This document shows positions 51,612-60,748 of a stretch of 64,000 nt of DNA, piece by piece. This DNA comes from a halophilic archaeon SHRA6 (GTDB taxonomy: Archaea > Halobacteriota > Halobacteria > Halobacteriales > Haloferacaceae). Where the stretch lies: contig SOPS01000004.1 in NCBI GenBank assembly GCA_005239175.1, positions 558,001 through 622,000 on the forward strand. Direction: 5' to 3'. Position 1 is the stretch's first letter, and every line of letters starts with the position of its first letter. The notes beneath the pieces were generated by a model. The model was not told where the DNA came from. It made no database searches and worked only from the letters and a program-made list of their open reading frames with translations. Made by a program: the position numbers and the translations under genes.

Positions 51612-53801
51612 TCACTCGAACGCCGAGTCGATCGTCGATCGCAGCGCCGCAATCGCCTCGTAATCATACGTTCGGGAGTCGGCTCCGACGGTAAGAGATA
51701 GCTCACCGCCGGGCGTCGCCTGACCGATCGATCGGACAGGGACGCCCTCCGCGACAGCGTCTCGGACTGCGTCGGAGTCCGCTGTCTCGACGACGACTCT
51801 CCCGGGAGTCTCATCGAAGGCCGCAGCGATCGTTTCGAGGGTTACCTCAGCGCCTGCGGTCTCAGTGACGAGTTCGGCGAGCGTGACCGCCAGCCCGCCG
51901 GTGCTCACGTCGTGGGTCGCAAGTGTCGAATCGAGCGACGCGACACGTGCAATGGACTCGATAACCGCTGCGGGATCGTCCGGGAGCGCCGGGAACCCAT
52001 CGCTGCCGTTGAACTCTGCGAGGTACGTCGAGCCACCAAGTCGGTCGCCCGTCTCGCCGACGACGAGTAGTTCGCCCTCGCCCGCCAGTGCGGCCGGGGG
52101 CGCGTCGTAGCCCGATCGCGTCCCGACCATCGCGAGCGTCGGCGTCGGGGGGATCGGCCCAGTTGCAGAGTCGTTGTACAGCGAGACGTTTCCGCCCACG
52201 ACCGGTGTCGACAGCGCCGAACACATATCAGCGAGTCCGTCAACGATCGCTTTAAATCCGCCGTACACCGCCGGTTTCTCGGGGTTGCCACCGTTCAAAC
52301 AGTCGACCGCAGCGAGCGGGAGCGCCCCCTTCGCGGCGAGGTTCGTCGCATTCTCAAGCGCAACTGCCTTTGCACCCTCGTAGGGCGCGGTGTCAGTCCA
52401 GTTCGGCACCGCGCCGGCGCTGATTGCGAGCCCGGTTCCATCCCCGGAGGTGTCCATCGGATCGCCGGTCGTTTCGCGGATCGCCATTACGGCCGCATCG
52501 TCGCCGGGCTTTATCGCGGTCCGGGTGCCGACCTCGTGGTCGTACTGGCGGTAGACCCATTCCTTGGAGGCGGCGCTCGGTGCGGAAACCACGGCTTCGA
52601 ATGCCTCCGCGAGGCCGATGTCTGGGACGGCGACCGTCGGCTCGGCGGGCGCTTCGGCATCGAGATCGTTCATCGGCGCGCCCTCTGTGAGGAAGTCTGA
52701 ATCTACGTCAACGACGACCTCGCCGTCGAACGTACAGACGTAGTTGCCCTCCGTAACCTCGCCGATAACTGAACAGCCGAGGTCGAAGCGCTCGGCGATC
52801 TCGGCGACTCGATCGACGTGTTCGGGGCGAACTTCGTAGCACATCCGCTCTTGGGACTCCGCGAGCAGGATCTCGAGGGCTTTCATGTTCGGCTCGCGCT
52901 GGTGAACGCGATCGAGTTCGATTCGTGCGCCGAACCCACCCTTGCCGACGAGCTCGGACGAGGCACCGCCAAGTCCAGCCGCACCAAGATCGCGAGCCGA
53001 TGCGACGAGCGACTCGTCAATGAGCGCCTCGTTAGCCTCGATGAGGAGTTTCTCCGTGTAGGGATCACCGACCTGCACCGCCGGACGATCCTCGGTTTCT
53101 GCGTCCTCGCTGAGGTCTTCGCTCGCGAAGGAAGCCCCCCCGAGGCCGTCGCGTCCCGTGGCGTTGCCAACTAATACGAGTCGGTTGCCCGCAGACTGTG
53201 CTTCGGCGGTGACGAGCCGATCGGCGTCGGTCAATCCGACGCAGGCGACGTTGACGAGTGGGTTCCCAACGTAGCCCTCGTGGAACTCGACACTGCCGCC
53301 GACGGTCGGGACGCCGATCGAGTTGCCGTAGTCGGCAATCCCTTCAACAACACCGTCGAAGAGGTACTTCGAGTGTTCGCGAGCGAACGGGCCGAAATAG
53401 AGGCTATCGGTCAGCGCGATCGGGTAGGCGCCCATCGACATGGTATCGCGGACGATCCCGCCAACGCCGGTGGCAGCACCGTCGTACGGATCGACGTAGC
53501 TTGGGTGGTTGTGACTCTCGATCCCGAGCGTGATGTACGTCTCGCTGTAATCCTCGGGCGATCGCTCGGCTGGGGGCGTGTTCGCATGTTCCGAAAGCGG
53601 AACGGCAACCACGGCGGCGTCGTCGCCAGGACCAATGACGACCGCGTCGCCTTCGCTATCGAACGCCGACAGTAGCGGGCGAGACGATCGATACGCACAG
53701 TGTTCGCTCCACAGGTTCTCAAACAGCACCGACTCGGCGGGTGTGGGCTCGCGACCGAGTTCGGAAACGATCAGATCCAGATCCGACTCCGGGAGACTCA
53801 T
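51612..53801 (-). CDS. purL: Phosphoribosylformylglycinamidine synthase subunit PurL
   Basis: FGAM synthase II (729 aa), the ATP-dependent fourth step of purine synthesis, using ammonia from PurQ. Catalytic-His motif [15 protein letters not shown] near the N-terminus, [38 protein letters not shown], and in the second half KPGDDAAVM and [12 protein letters not shown]. Complete length for the small (archaeal/Bacillus) type. A TATA-like GGATTTAA and the palindrome at 53845-53856 lie upstream. PurQ and PurS are not in the window. Confidence 0.96.
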   Translation of the reverse strand: MSLPESDLDLIVSELGREPTPAESVLFENLWSEHCAYRSSRPLLSAFDSEGDAVVIGPGDDAAVVAVPLSEHANTPPAERSPEDYSETYITLGIESHNHPSYVDPYDGAATGVGGIVRDTMSMGAYPIALTDSLYFGPFAREHSKYLFDGVVEGIADYGNSIGVPTVGGSVEFHEGYVGNPLVNVACVGLTDADRLVTAEAQSAGNRLVLVGNATGRDGLGGASFASEDLSEDAETEDRPAVQVGDPYTEKLLIEANEALIDESLVASARDLGAAGLGGASSELVGKGGFGARIELDRVHQREPNMKALEILLAESQERMCYEVRPEHVDRVAEIAERFDLGCSVIGEVTEGNYVCTFDGEVVVDVDSDFLTEGAPMNDLDAEAPAEPTVAVPDIGLAEAFEAVVSAPSAASKEWVYRQYDHEVGTRTAIKPGDDAAVMAIRETTGDPMDTSGDGTGLAISAGAVPNWTDTAPYEGAKAVALENATNLAAKGALPLAAVDCLNGGNPEKPAVYGGFKAIVDGLADMCSALSTPVVGGNVSLYNDSATGPIPPTPTLAMVGTRSGYDAPPAALAGEGELLVVGETGDRLGGSTYLAEFNGSDGFPALPDDPAAVIESIARVASLDSTLATHDVSTGGLAVTLAELVTETAGAEVTLETIAAAFDETPGRVVVETADSDAVRDAVAEGVPVRSIGQATPGGELSLTVGADSRTYDYEAIAALRSTIDSAFE

Positions 53802-53844
53802 TCACGTGTTTGTTCAGATGCACACGATTAAATCCTTTTCATAT

Positions 53845-53856
53845 GCACGAACGTGC
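53845..53856. promoter_or_regulatory. Candidate operator upstream of purL
   Basis: Perfect 12-bp palindrome GCACGAACGTGC... read as GCACG-AA-CGTGC with a two-base centre, 44 bp before the purL ATG and just upstream of the TATA-like element. Position suits a regulator that acts on TFB/TBP binding. Confidence 0.45.
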
Positions 53857-53875
53857 GTTTTTCACCAATCCCAGC

Positions 53876-54406
53876 TCAGGGCTGTTGTTGCTGCTGTTCG
53901 AGGACGGTCGCGTACGTCTCACCGGACAACAGCGCGGACACTTCAGTGAACGATAGCGTCTCGATCATCGCTTCGGCCTCGCCGTCAACCAACACCGCAC
54001 CGATCGTTGGAACGGCGTCGACGATCGAGAGCCCGTCGAGTTCGTCGACGTTCGATTCGAAGGACGAGCCCGCTTCTTCGAGGAGGTCTTGTTCGGTTTC
54101 CTGGAGTTGGACCTGTGCTTCCTGTTGGCTGATCGATTCGTTTTCAAGTTCGGCCTGGATCGACTCTCGAGCTTCCGCGAGCGCCTCCTGATCGGCCTGG
54201 AGCGCAACGGTCACCATTCCCTCTTCGACGATCGAATCGCCGTCGCTCGTCTCATCATCGTCAGTCTGTTCGGTAGTCGAGTCAGAGTCGTTCTCCAGTG
54301 CGGGAGCCTCCGAGTCTTCGCCATCGTCGCCGAGACAGCCAGCGATCGACAGCGCAGCACCAGTTCCTGCCAGTTCAAGAAAACGACGACGACCGTCAGT
54401 AACCAT
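53876..54406 (-). CDS. Tat lipoprotein, haloarchaeal
   Basis: A 176-residue secreted protein. Twin-arginine GRRRFLELAG, lipobox SIAGC (about residue 24), an acidic Ser/Thr/Asp linker to about residue 60, then a helical domain (VTVALQADQEALAEARESIQAELENESISQQEAQVQLQETEQDLLEE) and a second part GLSIVDAVPTIGAVLVDGEAEAMIETLSFTEVSALLSGETYATV, ending in poly-Gln. No family recognised. Confidence 0.82.
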   Translation of the reverse strand: MVTDGRRRFLELAGTGAALSIAGCLGDDGEDSEAPALENDSDSTTEQTDDDETSDGDSIVEEGMVTVALQADQEALAEARESIQAELENESISQQEAQVQLQETEQDLLEEAGSSFESNVDELDGLSIVDAVPTIGAVLVDGEAEAMIETLSFTEVSALLSGETYATVLEQQQQQP

Positions 54407-54526
54407 GCTCGGATCTCAGGCTGTTACGCGTATAGGCCTTCTTATACAGTGTGTCTACGTTGCAGATCGAAAGTCAAATAATCAAAAAACAGTGCTCAAT
54501 ACTGGTTCGGTCCAACACAGGCCATA

Positions 54527-54919
54527 TTAGCGACGTGCTGAAAAGAGGTCCTGCGCTTGCAGTGACCTATCGCCCCAGACAGGCATCCCCTCAACGGGGA
54601 TAACAGCGTGGTAAACACCCAAAACACGAATTGTATCCAGGACGTCCTCAGTTGGTGACGTGTCATAAACGTCAACTCGAGGAACATACGAGATCCAAAT
54701 CGAGCCTCGGCCGTGGATGAAGTACCGCCGTTCTTTGCTGAATGGATCCTCAGTCACGATACCAAGTTCCTGATCGGCTGCTTTATCGAGTTCGTCAATA
54801 ACTTCGAAGACATTCTCATCATGTTGAAAAATCTTTGAAAGAAGAAAATAAATTAAATTGATAAGTTGTGAGGATCTGTATAAGTAAGTATCATTACTTA
54901 TAAATGAAATGCAACTCAC
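54527..54919 (-). CDS. Hypothetical protein with AT-rich 5' part, start uncertain
   Basis: Up to 130 residues. The C-terminal 95 residues (ENVFEVIDELDKAADQELGIVTEDPFSKERRYFIHGRGSIWISYVPRVDVYDTSPTEDVLDTIRVLGVYHAV) look like an ordinary haloarchaeal protein. The first about 30 codons are AT-rich and include the palindrome at 54879-54902, and no in-frame ATG is present; the only upstream start is GTG 54919. It may be a 5'-truncated remnant. No function assigned. Confidence 0.5.
   Translation of the reverse strand: MSCISFISNDTYLYRSSQLINLIYFLLSKIFQHDENVFEVIDELDKAADQELGIVTEDPFSKERRYFIHGRGSIWISYVPRVDVYDTSPTEDVLDTIRVLGVYHAVIPVEGMPVWGDRSLQAQDLFSARR
54879..54902. repeat. 24-bp perfect inverted repeat in AT-rich islet
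   Basis: TATAAGTAA-GTATCA-TTACTTATA: nine-base arms with a six-base centre. It lies in the most AT-rich stretch of the window (54830-54950). It could be an operator, a hairpin or the scar of an inserted element. Confidence 0.75.
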
Positions 54920-54957
54920 AGAAAGAATATTTGATAAATACAGCCACGCAAATCCGA

Positions 54958-55419
54958 TTAGGCTGGGGCCGCAGTCTCGGCTGCGACTTCCGCTTCGATC
55001 ACGTCTTTGGTGTTCTGGAGGTGATTTTTGAACTGGCGGTTGTTGTACCGCGTGGCCACCGGCTCGAGCAGGCGATCGCGGAGCGATTCTCCGAACTCGT
55101 AGTCGGCCTGGTGACGAATTTCGGTTCCGGTTCCTGTCTCCGAGAAGTAGTTGTGTACCTCTCCTTTCATGCCAGAACTCTCGACGGTGACGACGATGTG
55201 TTCGTTCGGTTCGACAATGGTTAATTCCATCTCAGTGTCCAGCGCGATGCCAAGCAGTTTGTACGTGGCCCGCATTCGAGCCCCATCCTCGGTTTCTTCG
55301 ATCACTTCGAGATCTCGAAGGCTCGGCATTGTTCGAGACCAATTCTCAGGGGTAGAATCGAATGCGAAGACGCGTTCCATCGGCGCTGCTATCTCGACAG
55401 TGTGCTCATAGGTAGGCAT
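54958..55419 (-). CDS. SRPBCC/START-like family protein
   Basis: A 153-residue protein with a polyketide-cyclase/START-like ligand-binding fold: TYEHTVEIAAPMERVFAFDSTPENWSRTMPSLRDLEVIEET, later ANEHIVVTVESSGMKGEVHNYFSETGTGTEIRHQADYEF. The ATG at 55419 (MPTYEHTVEI) fits the family start; 15 upstream codons are rejected. Function unknown, probably binding of a hydrophobic ligand. Confidence 0.88.
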   Translation of the reverse strand: MPTYEHTVEIAAPMERVFAFDSTPENWSRTMPSLRDLEVIEETEDGARMRATYKLLGIALDTEMELTIVEPNEHIVVTVESSGMKGEVHNYFSETGTGTEIRHQADYEFGESLRDRLLEPVATRYNNRQFKNHLQNTKDVIEAEVAAETAAPA

Positions 55420-55607
55420 TAGTTTCAACTCTTTAGTCAAAGCTTTCACGCGGTCGCCAACCACGACAGAACCCTCGGCGGCTACGGTAGCTGACTAACT
55501 CATAGATAGACTCTCTGAGATATTAAACAGGTAGTACGGATTCTGAGACACCGTCAAATCAGAACCTGATCACAGGACAGATTGGCCAACTTGCGCAGCA
55601 CCTCAGC

Positions 55608-56207
55608 CTATATCCCCAGCCACTCGCTGTTTCGGATCTCATAGCCGTTCGTTCGGCAGAACTTCGCCGCCTGCCGACGGACGTCGCGAGAACCCGGTAG
55701 CGTTTCTTTCTCACGAATGTGTTCGACAATCCAGTCGGCGATCGAGGTGATTCCCTCGTCGTCGTCATCGGCGTCGATCGCTTTGAGCGCTTGAAACGTT
55801 TTCTCGTAGGCGTCACGCTGTGAGTCGCTGAGTTCTGCGTTGGGAAGCGTATCGGTGGCCTCTAGGACCCGTTTCATCGCTGCAGCGATTGTCGGCCGCT
55901 GGAGTCGTACGTTGAGCGCAGATGGAGAGTCGAACCGCTCGGAATCTACCTCCGGAACGAGTTCCTCGACAGTATAGCGCTCGTCGGCTAATTCGACCGC
56001 TCGATCGCCGATCACCGCGACGATCTCCGCCCCGGTTGCCGGAAACTCCAGTGAATCGAGCTCTGTCTCGAAGTACTTGAGCGGCGAGGTGTCGACCGGC
56101 GGTTCTGATTCGTTCCCGCGTTCTAGTTCTGTGTCAATCTCGCGCTCTCGCTGGCGTCTGTCTTCGTCGCGCGCTTGCTTGTCTCGGCCGCTTTTATCAT
56201 CTGCCAT
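55608..56207 (-). CDS. DUF5789-like haloarchaeal protein
   Basis: A 199-residue protein. It starts with a charged helix MADDKSGRDKQARDEDRRQREREIDTELERG, then LEFPATGAEIVAVIGDRAVELADERYTVEELVPEV (DUF5789-type), and has a C-terminal helical part ending AAKFCRTNGYEIRNSEWLGI. Family seen across haloarchaea, function unknown. ATG 56207 is preferred over 56234. Confidence 0.82.
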   Translation of the reverse strand: MADDKSGRDKQARDEDRRQREREIDTELERGNESEPPVDTSPLKYFETELDSLEFPATGAEIVAVIGDRAVELADERYTVEELVPEVDSERFDSPSALNVRLQRPTIAAAMKRVLEATDTLPNAELSDSQRDAYEKTFQALKAIDADDDDEGITSIADWIVEHIREKETLPGSRDVRRQAAKFCRTNGYEIRNSEWLGI

Positions 56208-56351
56208 CCACAAAAGTTGGCCCGTTATTCGCATAGTTATGTGGTCGTTTTCAGATACTCATCGATTGACCGAGAAATAACCGCAATACAGGAACTACCC
56301 GGCAGTAGAGACCGCAAGAGCGGGGTATCAGACTACCGAACTAACTGCCCT

Positions 56352-57671
56352 TCACCGTCTGAGTAGCAACGCAACCGGCACGAGAAGAATCGCTCCGGCA
56401 ATGAACGGCGACCAATACGTAACCACGTACGCAGCGGCCGCAAGCGGTGGTCCGATCGTCCGCCCGAGGCTCCCGGCCCCCTGTGTGACACCGAAGGCTG
56501 ACCCCTGTGTTTCCCCGCTGGCACCCTCCGAAACGAGTGCAGTGAGTCCGACAGTTATCGCGCCGTTGCCGAAGGAGGCCAGAGCCCCGAAGATGAGCAA
56601 CACAACGAAGCCGCCAGTTACCCATCCAGGACCACTGGTGAGGAGGGACGTTGTTCCTGCAAGCGGGGACGCTGCAAGCAAGACGAGCGCAAGAAATAGC
56701 GACAAAACCCCAGCTCGAACGACGCGTCGAACGCCAAATACACGCGAAAGCCGGCCGATGAGGACACCTTGGTTAATAATCCCGAGCGCACCGATGTAGG
56801 CGAGGAATATCGCCGCCTCGCTCGCACCGTACCCGAAAAAATCAGCCATGAGCGGGATGAACATTACCGTGATTCCAGTGAACGCAAGAGAGGTCAGAAA
56901 GAAGGAAACAACGAGTGGACTGAGCTGTCGATCGGCGAGTGCTGTCTGAAACTGCGCGACGAACGTGACACGCCGTGTCGGCGTCCGGGTCCGATCCGGC
57001 TCTTTCAGCACGAGTGCCGCCATAGCAAGCGCAAGAAACGAAAAGCCCGCAGCAGCAAAACTCGGCAACGAGAAGACCGTTACTGGAATAAAACTCGGTA
57101 ACACGGTACGAGCGATCGAGACGACTGTTTCACTGGCCAGGAGGCCGCCGATCGCTGGTCCGAACACGAATCCCAGACCGAAGGCTGCACCGACGAGACC
57201 GAGTGCTCCGGTGCGATCCTCCGGTGTCGTCACGTCGGCGATGTACGCCTGGGCTGCGGCGATGTTTCCGCCCGCTGCCCCAGCCAGCAACCGAGCACCG
57301 AACAGCACAACGAGGCCGAAAGTCACGCCGAAGGTAGCACCGATCTCTGAAGCGACCCCAAAGACGATCCAGGCCAGCCCAGCGACGCCAACCGACAGCA
57401 TGAGTACGGGACGGCGACCACGCTCGTCGGAGATTCGTCCGAGTATCGGCGCGGCAGTGAACTGCGCCAGCGAGTACGATGCCGCAAGCAACCCGATGAA
57501 GACGTCGCTCACCCCGAACGATCGGACGTAGAATGGCAAAATTGGGATAATGATACCGAACCCGAGCAGATCGATAAAGACGATTCCGACGACGACAGCG
57601 ACGCGACGCCGGGTGTCCGACGCGGAGGGCGACGTTGCCTGTTTGGTCGTCGCTGCCTGACTAGAAACCAC
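56352..57671 (-). CDS. Major facilitator superfamily transporter (DHA1/TetA-like)
   Basis: A 439-residue, 12-segment membrane protein. The MFS motif A is seen after TM2 in ILGRISDERGRRPVLMLSVG, with DLLGFGIIIPILPFYVRSFG before it and GAAGGNIAAAQAYIADVTTPEDRTGALG after, typical of drug:H+ antiporters of the TetA type. The start codon is GTG. Probable efflux pump; substrate unknown. Confidence 0.92.
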   Translation of the reverse strand: MVSSQAATTKQATSPSASDTRRRVAVVVGIVFIDLLGFGIIIPILPFYVRSFGVSDVFIGLLAASYSLAQFTAAPILGRISDERGRRPVLMLSVGVAGLAWIVFGVASEIGATFGVTFGLVVLFGARLLAGAAGGNIAAAQAYIADVTTPEDRTGALGLVGAAFGLGFVFGPAIGGLLASETVVSIARTVLPSFIPVTVFSLPSFAAAGFSFLALAMAALVLKEPDRTRTPTRRVTFVAQFQTALADRQLSPLVVSFFLTSLAFTGITVMFIPLMADFFGYGASEAAIFLAYIGALGIINQGVLIGRLSRVFGVRRVVRAGVLSLFLALVLLAASPLAGTTSLLTSGPGWVTGGFVVLLIFGALASFGNGAITVGLTALVSEGASGETQGSAFGVTQGAGSLGRTIGPPLAAAAYVVTYWSPFIAGAILLVPVALLLRR

Positions 57672-57827
57672 TACTCACAGTAGTGACTCCAGTGGGATAA
57701 GCGCAGGCGGTATCCACGGAAATCGGTTAGCTCACCGGACTGAGAGACGACCGAGCGACTCCCCGAACTAAACGAAGACTGAGCGGACCACTGAACTGAA
57801 AGATAACCGAACGATCGCCAACGTGGC

Positions 57828-58022
57828 CTACGCCGTTGCTTCGTCGCGCATATCCGGTGGGAGAAGGTTCGGAATTCCGTCCTCGATCGGATACGTCTCC
57901 CCACATTCAGTACACGTCAGGGTTCCGGCGATGATCTCCTCATCGTCGCGTTCGTCGACGGTCAGCTCAAGGTCGCTTTTGTCGATCGGACAGCAGATAA
58001 CGTCCATCAGTGACTCTTTCAT
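57828..58022 (-). CDS. Trm112 family protein (methyltransferase activator)
   Basis: A 64-residue zinc-ribbon-like protein: MDVICCPIDKSDLELTVDE ... GTLTCTECGETYPIEDGIPNLLPPDMR. The two Cys pairs and the YPIxDGIPNLLP ending are diagnostic of Trm112/UPF0434. Archaeal Trm112 activates several tRNA, rRNA and protein methyltransferases; a class I methyltransferase is encoded 800 bp away. Met6 is an alternative start. Confidence 0.92.
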   Translation of the reverse strand: MKESLMDVICCPIDKSDLELTVDERDDEEIIAGTLTCTECGETYPIEDGIPNLLPPDMRDEATA

Positions 58023-58120
58023 TACCGAAAAGTGAGCCCGGAACGATCAAAAGCCTACGGGTTCGCTCTCGGCCCGATCGGATGAAAACGACCAAGCCCA
58101 CCCCCAACAAACCTGACAGT

Positions 58121-58828
58121 ATGTATGAGGCGGTCCCAGCGTATCCGAGCGCAGACAGCACGGCGAGCAGGATGGCGAAAGCCGCCGCGCAGTACGGGTA
58201 CGATGGGATCGTCATCCGGACCCGGGAGGCGGAGTACGATCCGGCGGCGATCGCCGAACGCTACGGGGTTGACGTCGCTCGAGGAGTCGAGATTCACGCA
58301 GAGACGCCCGAAAGCGCCTCCGGGTCGATCGGGAACTTTCGAAAGGAGTACACCGTGCTCGCGGTCCGCGGTGGGACGAACGCGCTCAATCGCTTTGCCG
58401 TCGAACAAGACCGCGTTGACGTGTTGACCCGACCGATGGCCGGAGATGGGGATTTCAACCACGTCCTCGCCCGAGCAGCGGTTGAACACGGCGTTCGCGT
58501 GGAGTTCGATTTCGGCCCCGTCCTTCGCCAGACAGGAGGAAAGCGTGTACAGGCGCTCTCGGCGCTTCGAAAGCTTCGCGAGCTAGTCACACAGTACGAC
58601 ACGCCGTACGTTGTGAGCGTCCGCCCGCGATCGCATCGCCATCTCAGAGCACCCCGAGAGCTTCGTGCGGTCGGCGAGGCCATCGGGTTCGATCCAGATT
58701 GGATCGAGGCGGGACTCGCCGAATGGGGTCGACTCGTCGCGCGCAACCGCGAACGAGCATCCGACTCTTTCATTGCGCCAGGGGTCAAACGAGGGAAATA
58801 TGAAAAAGACGATCGACGAACACGCTGA
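58121..58828 (+). CDS. rnp3: Ribonuclease P protein component 3
   Basis: RPP30-family subunit (235 aa) of RNase P, a TIM-barrel-like protein that pairs with component 2. Visible: YEAVPAYPSADSTASRMAKAAAQYGYDGIVIRTREAEYDPA, TVLAVRGGTNALNRFAVEQDRVDVLTRPM and GVRVEFDFGPVLR. ATG 58121 is chosen by family start. Its 3' end overlaps the methyltransferase gene by 29 bp. Confidence 0.94.
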   Translation: MYEAVPAYPSADSTASRMAKAAAQYGYDGIVIRTREAEYDPAAIAERYGVDVARGVEIHAETPESASGSIGNFRKEYTVLAVRGGTNALNRFAVEQDRVDVLTRPMAGDGDFNHVLARAAVEHGVRVEFDFGPVLRQTGGKRVQALSALRKLRELVTQYDTPYVVSVRPRSHRHLRAPRELRAVGEAIGFDPDWIEAGLAEWGRLVARNRERASDSFIAPGVKRGKYEKDDRRTR

Positions 58829-59441
58829 GCGATTCTCCGAGAAGGCCACGGAGTACGACGGCTCGAAAAGCGAGGAGTACCACGGCTGCCGATCGCTCGT
58901 GATCGAACACGCCGCGCCGACCAGCGAAGACGTTGTCCTCGACCTTGGAACTGGGACCGGCGCGATCGCGCTAGCGCTCGCCGGCGACGCAAAGCGGGTG
59001 ATCGGTCGCGACATCAGCGACGGGATGCTGGCGGAGGCTCGCCGGAAGGCCGACGAAGCCGGAATTGAAAACATCGAATTCGGCAACGGACGGTTCCGTG
59101 AGCCGAACTACGAGGGCCCTGTTTCGATCGTCACGTCGAACTTCGCGTTACATCACCTCTCGGACGATGAAAAACGCGACGCGATCGAGACGATCGCAGC
59201 GCTCGAACCCGATCGGTTCGTGCTCGGCGACGTGATGTTCTTTGAGACGCCGGACCCCGAAGCGCCGTTTTACAGTCCGGAGGTCGACGATCCAGCGACG
59301 GTCGGCGCGCTGGCGGATATGTTCACCGACGCAGGGTTCGTGCTCACGGCAGTCGAGCGGGTCCACCCGCAGGTCGGTGTGCTGGTGGGCGAGCGAGTAC
59401 CGATCGACCGCCAGACGATCGATTACGATTCGGACCGCTGA
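58800..59441 (+). CDS. Class I SAM-dependent methyltransferase
   Basis: A 213-residue methyltransferase. Motif I VVLDLGTGTGAIALALAG, acidic loop VIGRDISDGMLAEA, and motif IV-like VSIVTSNFALHHLSDDEKRDAI. Located between rnp3 and rnp2 in a tightly packed cluster (29-bp overlap before, 6-bp gap after), which suggests an RNA-related substrate, but the family also methylates small molecules. Confidence 0.9.
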   Translation: MKKTIDEHAERFSEKATEYDGSKSEEYHGCRSLVIEHAAPTSEDVVLDLGTGTGAIALALAGDAKRVIGRDISDGMLAEARRKADEAGIENIEFGNGRFREPNYEGPVSIVTSNFALHHLSDDEKRDAIETIAALEPDRFVLGDVMFFETPDPEAPFYSPEVDDPATVGALADMFTDAGFVLTAVERVHPQVGVLVGERVPIDRQTIDYDSDR

Positions 59442-59447
59442 GCGCCA

Positions 59448-59927
59448 ATGAAACACCTCCCGAAACATATCCGGCCACGGTGGCGGTATCTCGCGGTTGG
59501 GATCGACGCCCCGATCGACGCGTCGTTTGATCGTGGTGACTTCCAGCGCGAGCTGTGGTATAGCGCGGGGAACCTCCTCGGTGATCCTGGGAGCGCGGAC
59601 GCAGATCTCACCGTGTATACGTTCTCGTTGACGGACGGCCGCGGCGAGGCGATCGTCAGAACCCGTCGCGGAGAGACCGGACCCGCCCGGGCGGCGATCG
59701 CCTGCGTTCACGCCATCGATGACACGCCAGTCGGCGTTCGCGTCCGGGGGATTTCGGGGACCGTTCGAGCCTGTGAAGAAAGGTATTTAGGACGCGCGAC
59801 CGGAGAAATCTACGAGAACGAGGTCGCCTTCGGTGGCGATCGTCGGCACGCGGACCGCCGCAGCGACGAACTGGCTATTCACCTGCCGACTGCCACCGTC
59901 TGTGCGACCCAGCTCGACATCGAGTGA
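59448..59927 (+). CDS. rnp2: Ribonuclease P protein component 2
   Basis: Pop5/Rpp14-family subunit (159 aa) that heterodimerises with component 3 and activates the RNase P RNA. HLPKHIRPRWRYLAVGIDAPIDASFDRGDFQRELWYSAGNLLGDPGSADADLTVYTF is diagnostic. The C-terminus is longer than in some relatives. It is 4 bp upstream of psmA. Confidence 0.93.
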   Translation: MKHLPKHIRPRWRYLAVGIDAPIDASFDRGDFQRELWYSAGNLLGDPGSADADLTVYTFSLTDGRGEAIVRTRRGETGPARAAIACVHAIDDTPVGVRVRGISGTVRACEERYLGRATGEIYENEVAFGGDRRHADRRSDELAIHLPTATVCATQLDIE

Positions 59928-59931
59928 TATC

Positions 59932-60702
59932 ATGCAGGGACAAGCCCAACAACAGGCCTACGATCGCGGGATTACGATCTTCTCGCCAGACGGCCGACTG
60001 TATCAAGTAGAGTACGCCCGGGAAGCGGTCAAACGAGGGACTGCCAGCATCGGCGTCCGGACCGAAGAGGGAGTCGTCCTCGCCGCGGACAAGCGGAGCC
60101 GATCGCCGCTCATGGAGCCCGAAAGCGTCGAGAAGATTCACAAAGCCGACGACCACATCGGCGTCGCGTCCGCCGGCCACGTTGCTGACGCCCGTCAGCT
60201 CATCGACTTTGCGCGGCGTGAGGCACAGATCAACCGCCTGCGCTACGGGGAGCCGATTGGAATCGAAACACTCACCAAAACGATCACCGACCACATCCAA
60301 CAGTACACCCAGATCGGCGGCGCCCGTCCGTTCGGCGTTGCGTTGATCGTCGGTGGGGTCGAAGACGGGGAACCACGGCTCTTCGAGACCGATCCGTCAG
60401 GAACGCCCTACGAGTGGCAGGCACTCTCGATCGGCGCCAACCGAAGCGACATCCGAGAGTACCTCGAAGAACATTACGAGGAGGGAATGTCGCTCGACGA
60501 GGGCATTGGCCTTGCGCTCTCTGCGCTCGAGGAGGTAACTGACGACGGACTTGAGCCGGGCGGCGTCGGCGTTGCAACGATCGACGCAGACACCGCGACC
60601 TACCACGACCGTAGCGCCGACGAGCTGGCGTCGATCCTGGAAGAACACGGGCTCGTCGCCGAAGACGACGAGTCGGACGCAGACACAGACGCAGAGGAGT
60701 AG
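59932..60702 (+). CDS. psmA: Proteasome subunit alpha
   Basis: Outer-ring subunit (256 aa) of the 20S proteasome that gates entry of unfolded proteins. Starts MQGQAQQQAYDRGITIFSPDGRLYQVEYAREAVKRG, with the gating N-terminus and the conserved YDR; later GVRTEEGVVLAADKRSRSPL and GVASAGHVADARQLIDFAR. The C-terminal tail is acidic (EDDESDADTDAEE). The beta subunit is not in the window. Confidence 0.96.
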   Translation: MQGQAQQQAYDRGITIFSPDGRLYQVEYAREAVKRGTASIGVRTEEGVVLAADKRSRSPLMEPESVEKIHKADDHIGVASAGHVADARQLIDFARREAQINRLRYGEPIGIETLTKTITDHIQQYTQIGGARPFGVALIVGGVEDGEPRLFETDPSGTPYEWQALSIGANRSDIREYLEEHYEEGMSLDEGIGLALSALEEVTDDGLEPGGVGVATIDADTATYHDRSADELASILEEHGLVAEDDESDADTDAEE

Positions 60703-60748
60703 CCGACACTCGATCGAAGCCTGTTCCGAAGGGCGGTGTCTTCGCTTT

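Noticed and set aside
54527-54919. Toxin of a toxin-antitoxin pair
   Set aside because: No RelE/ParE or PIN motif is visible and there is no small partner gene beside it.
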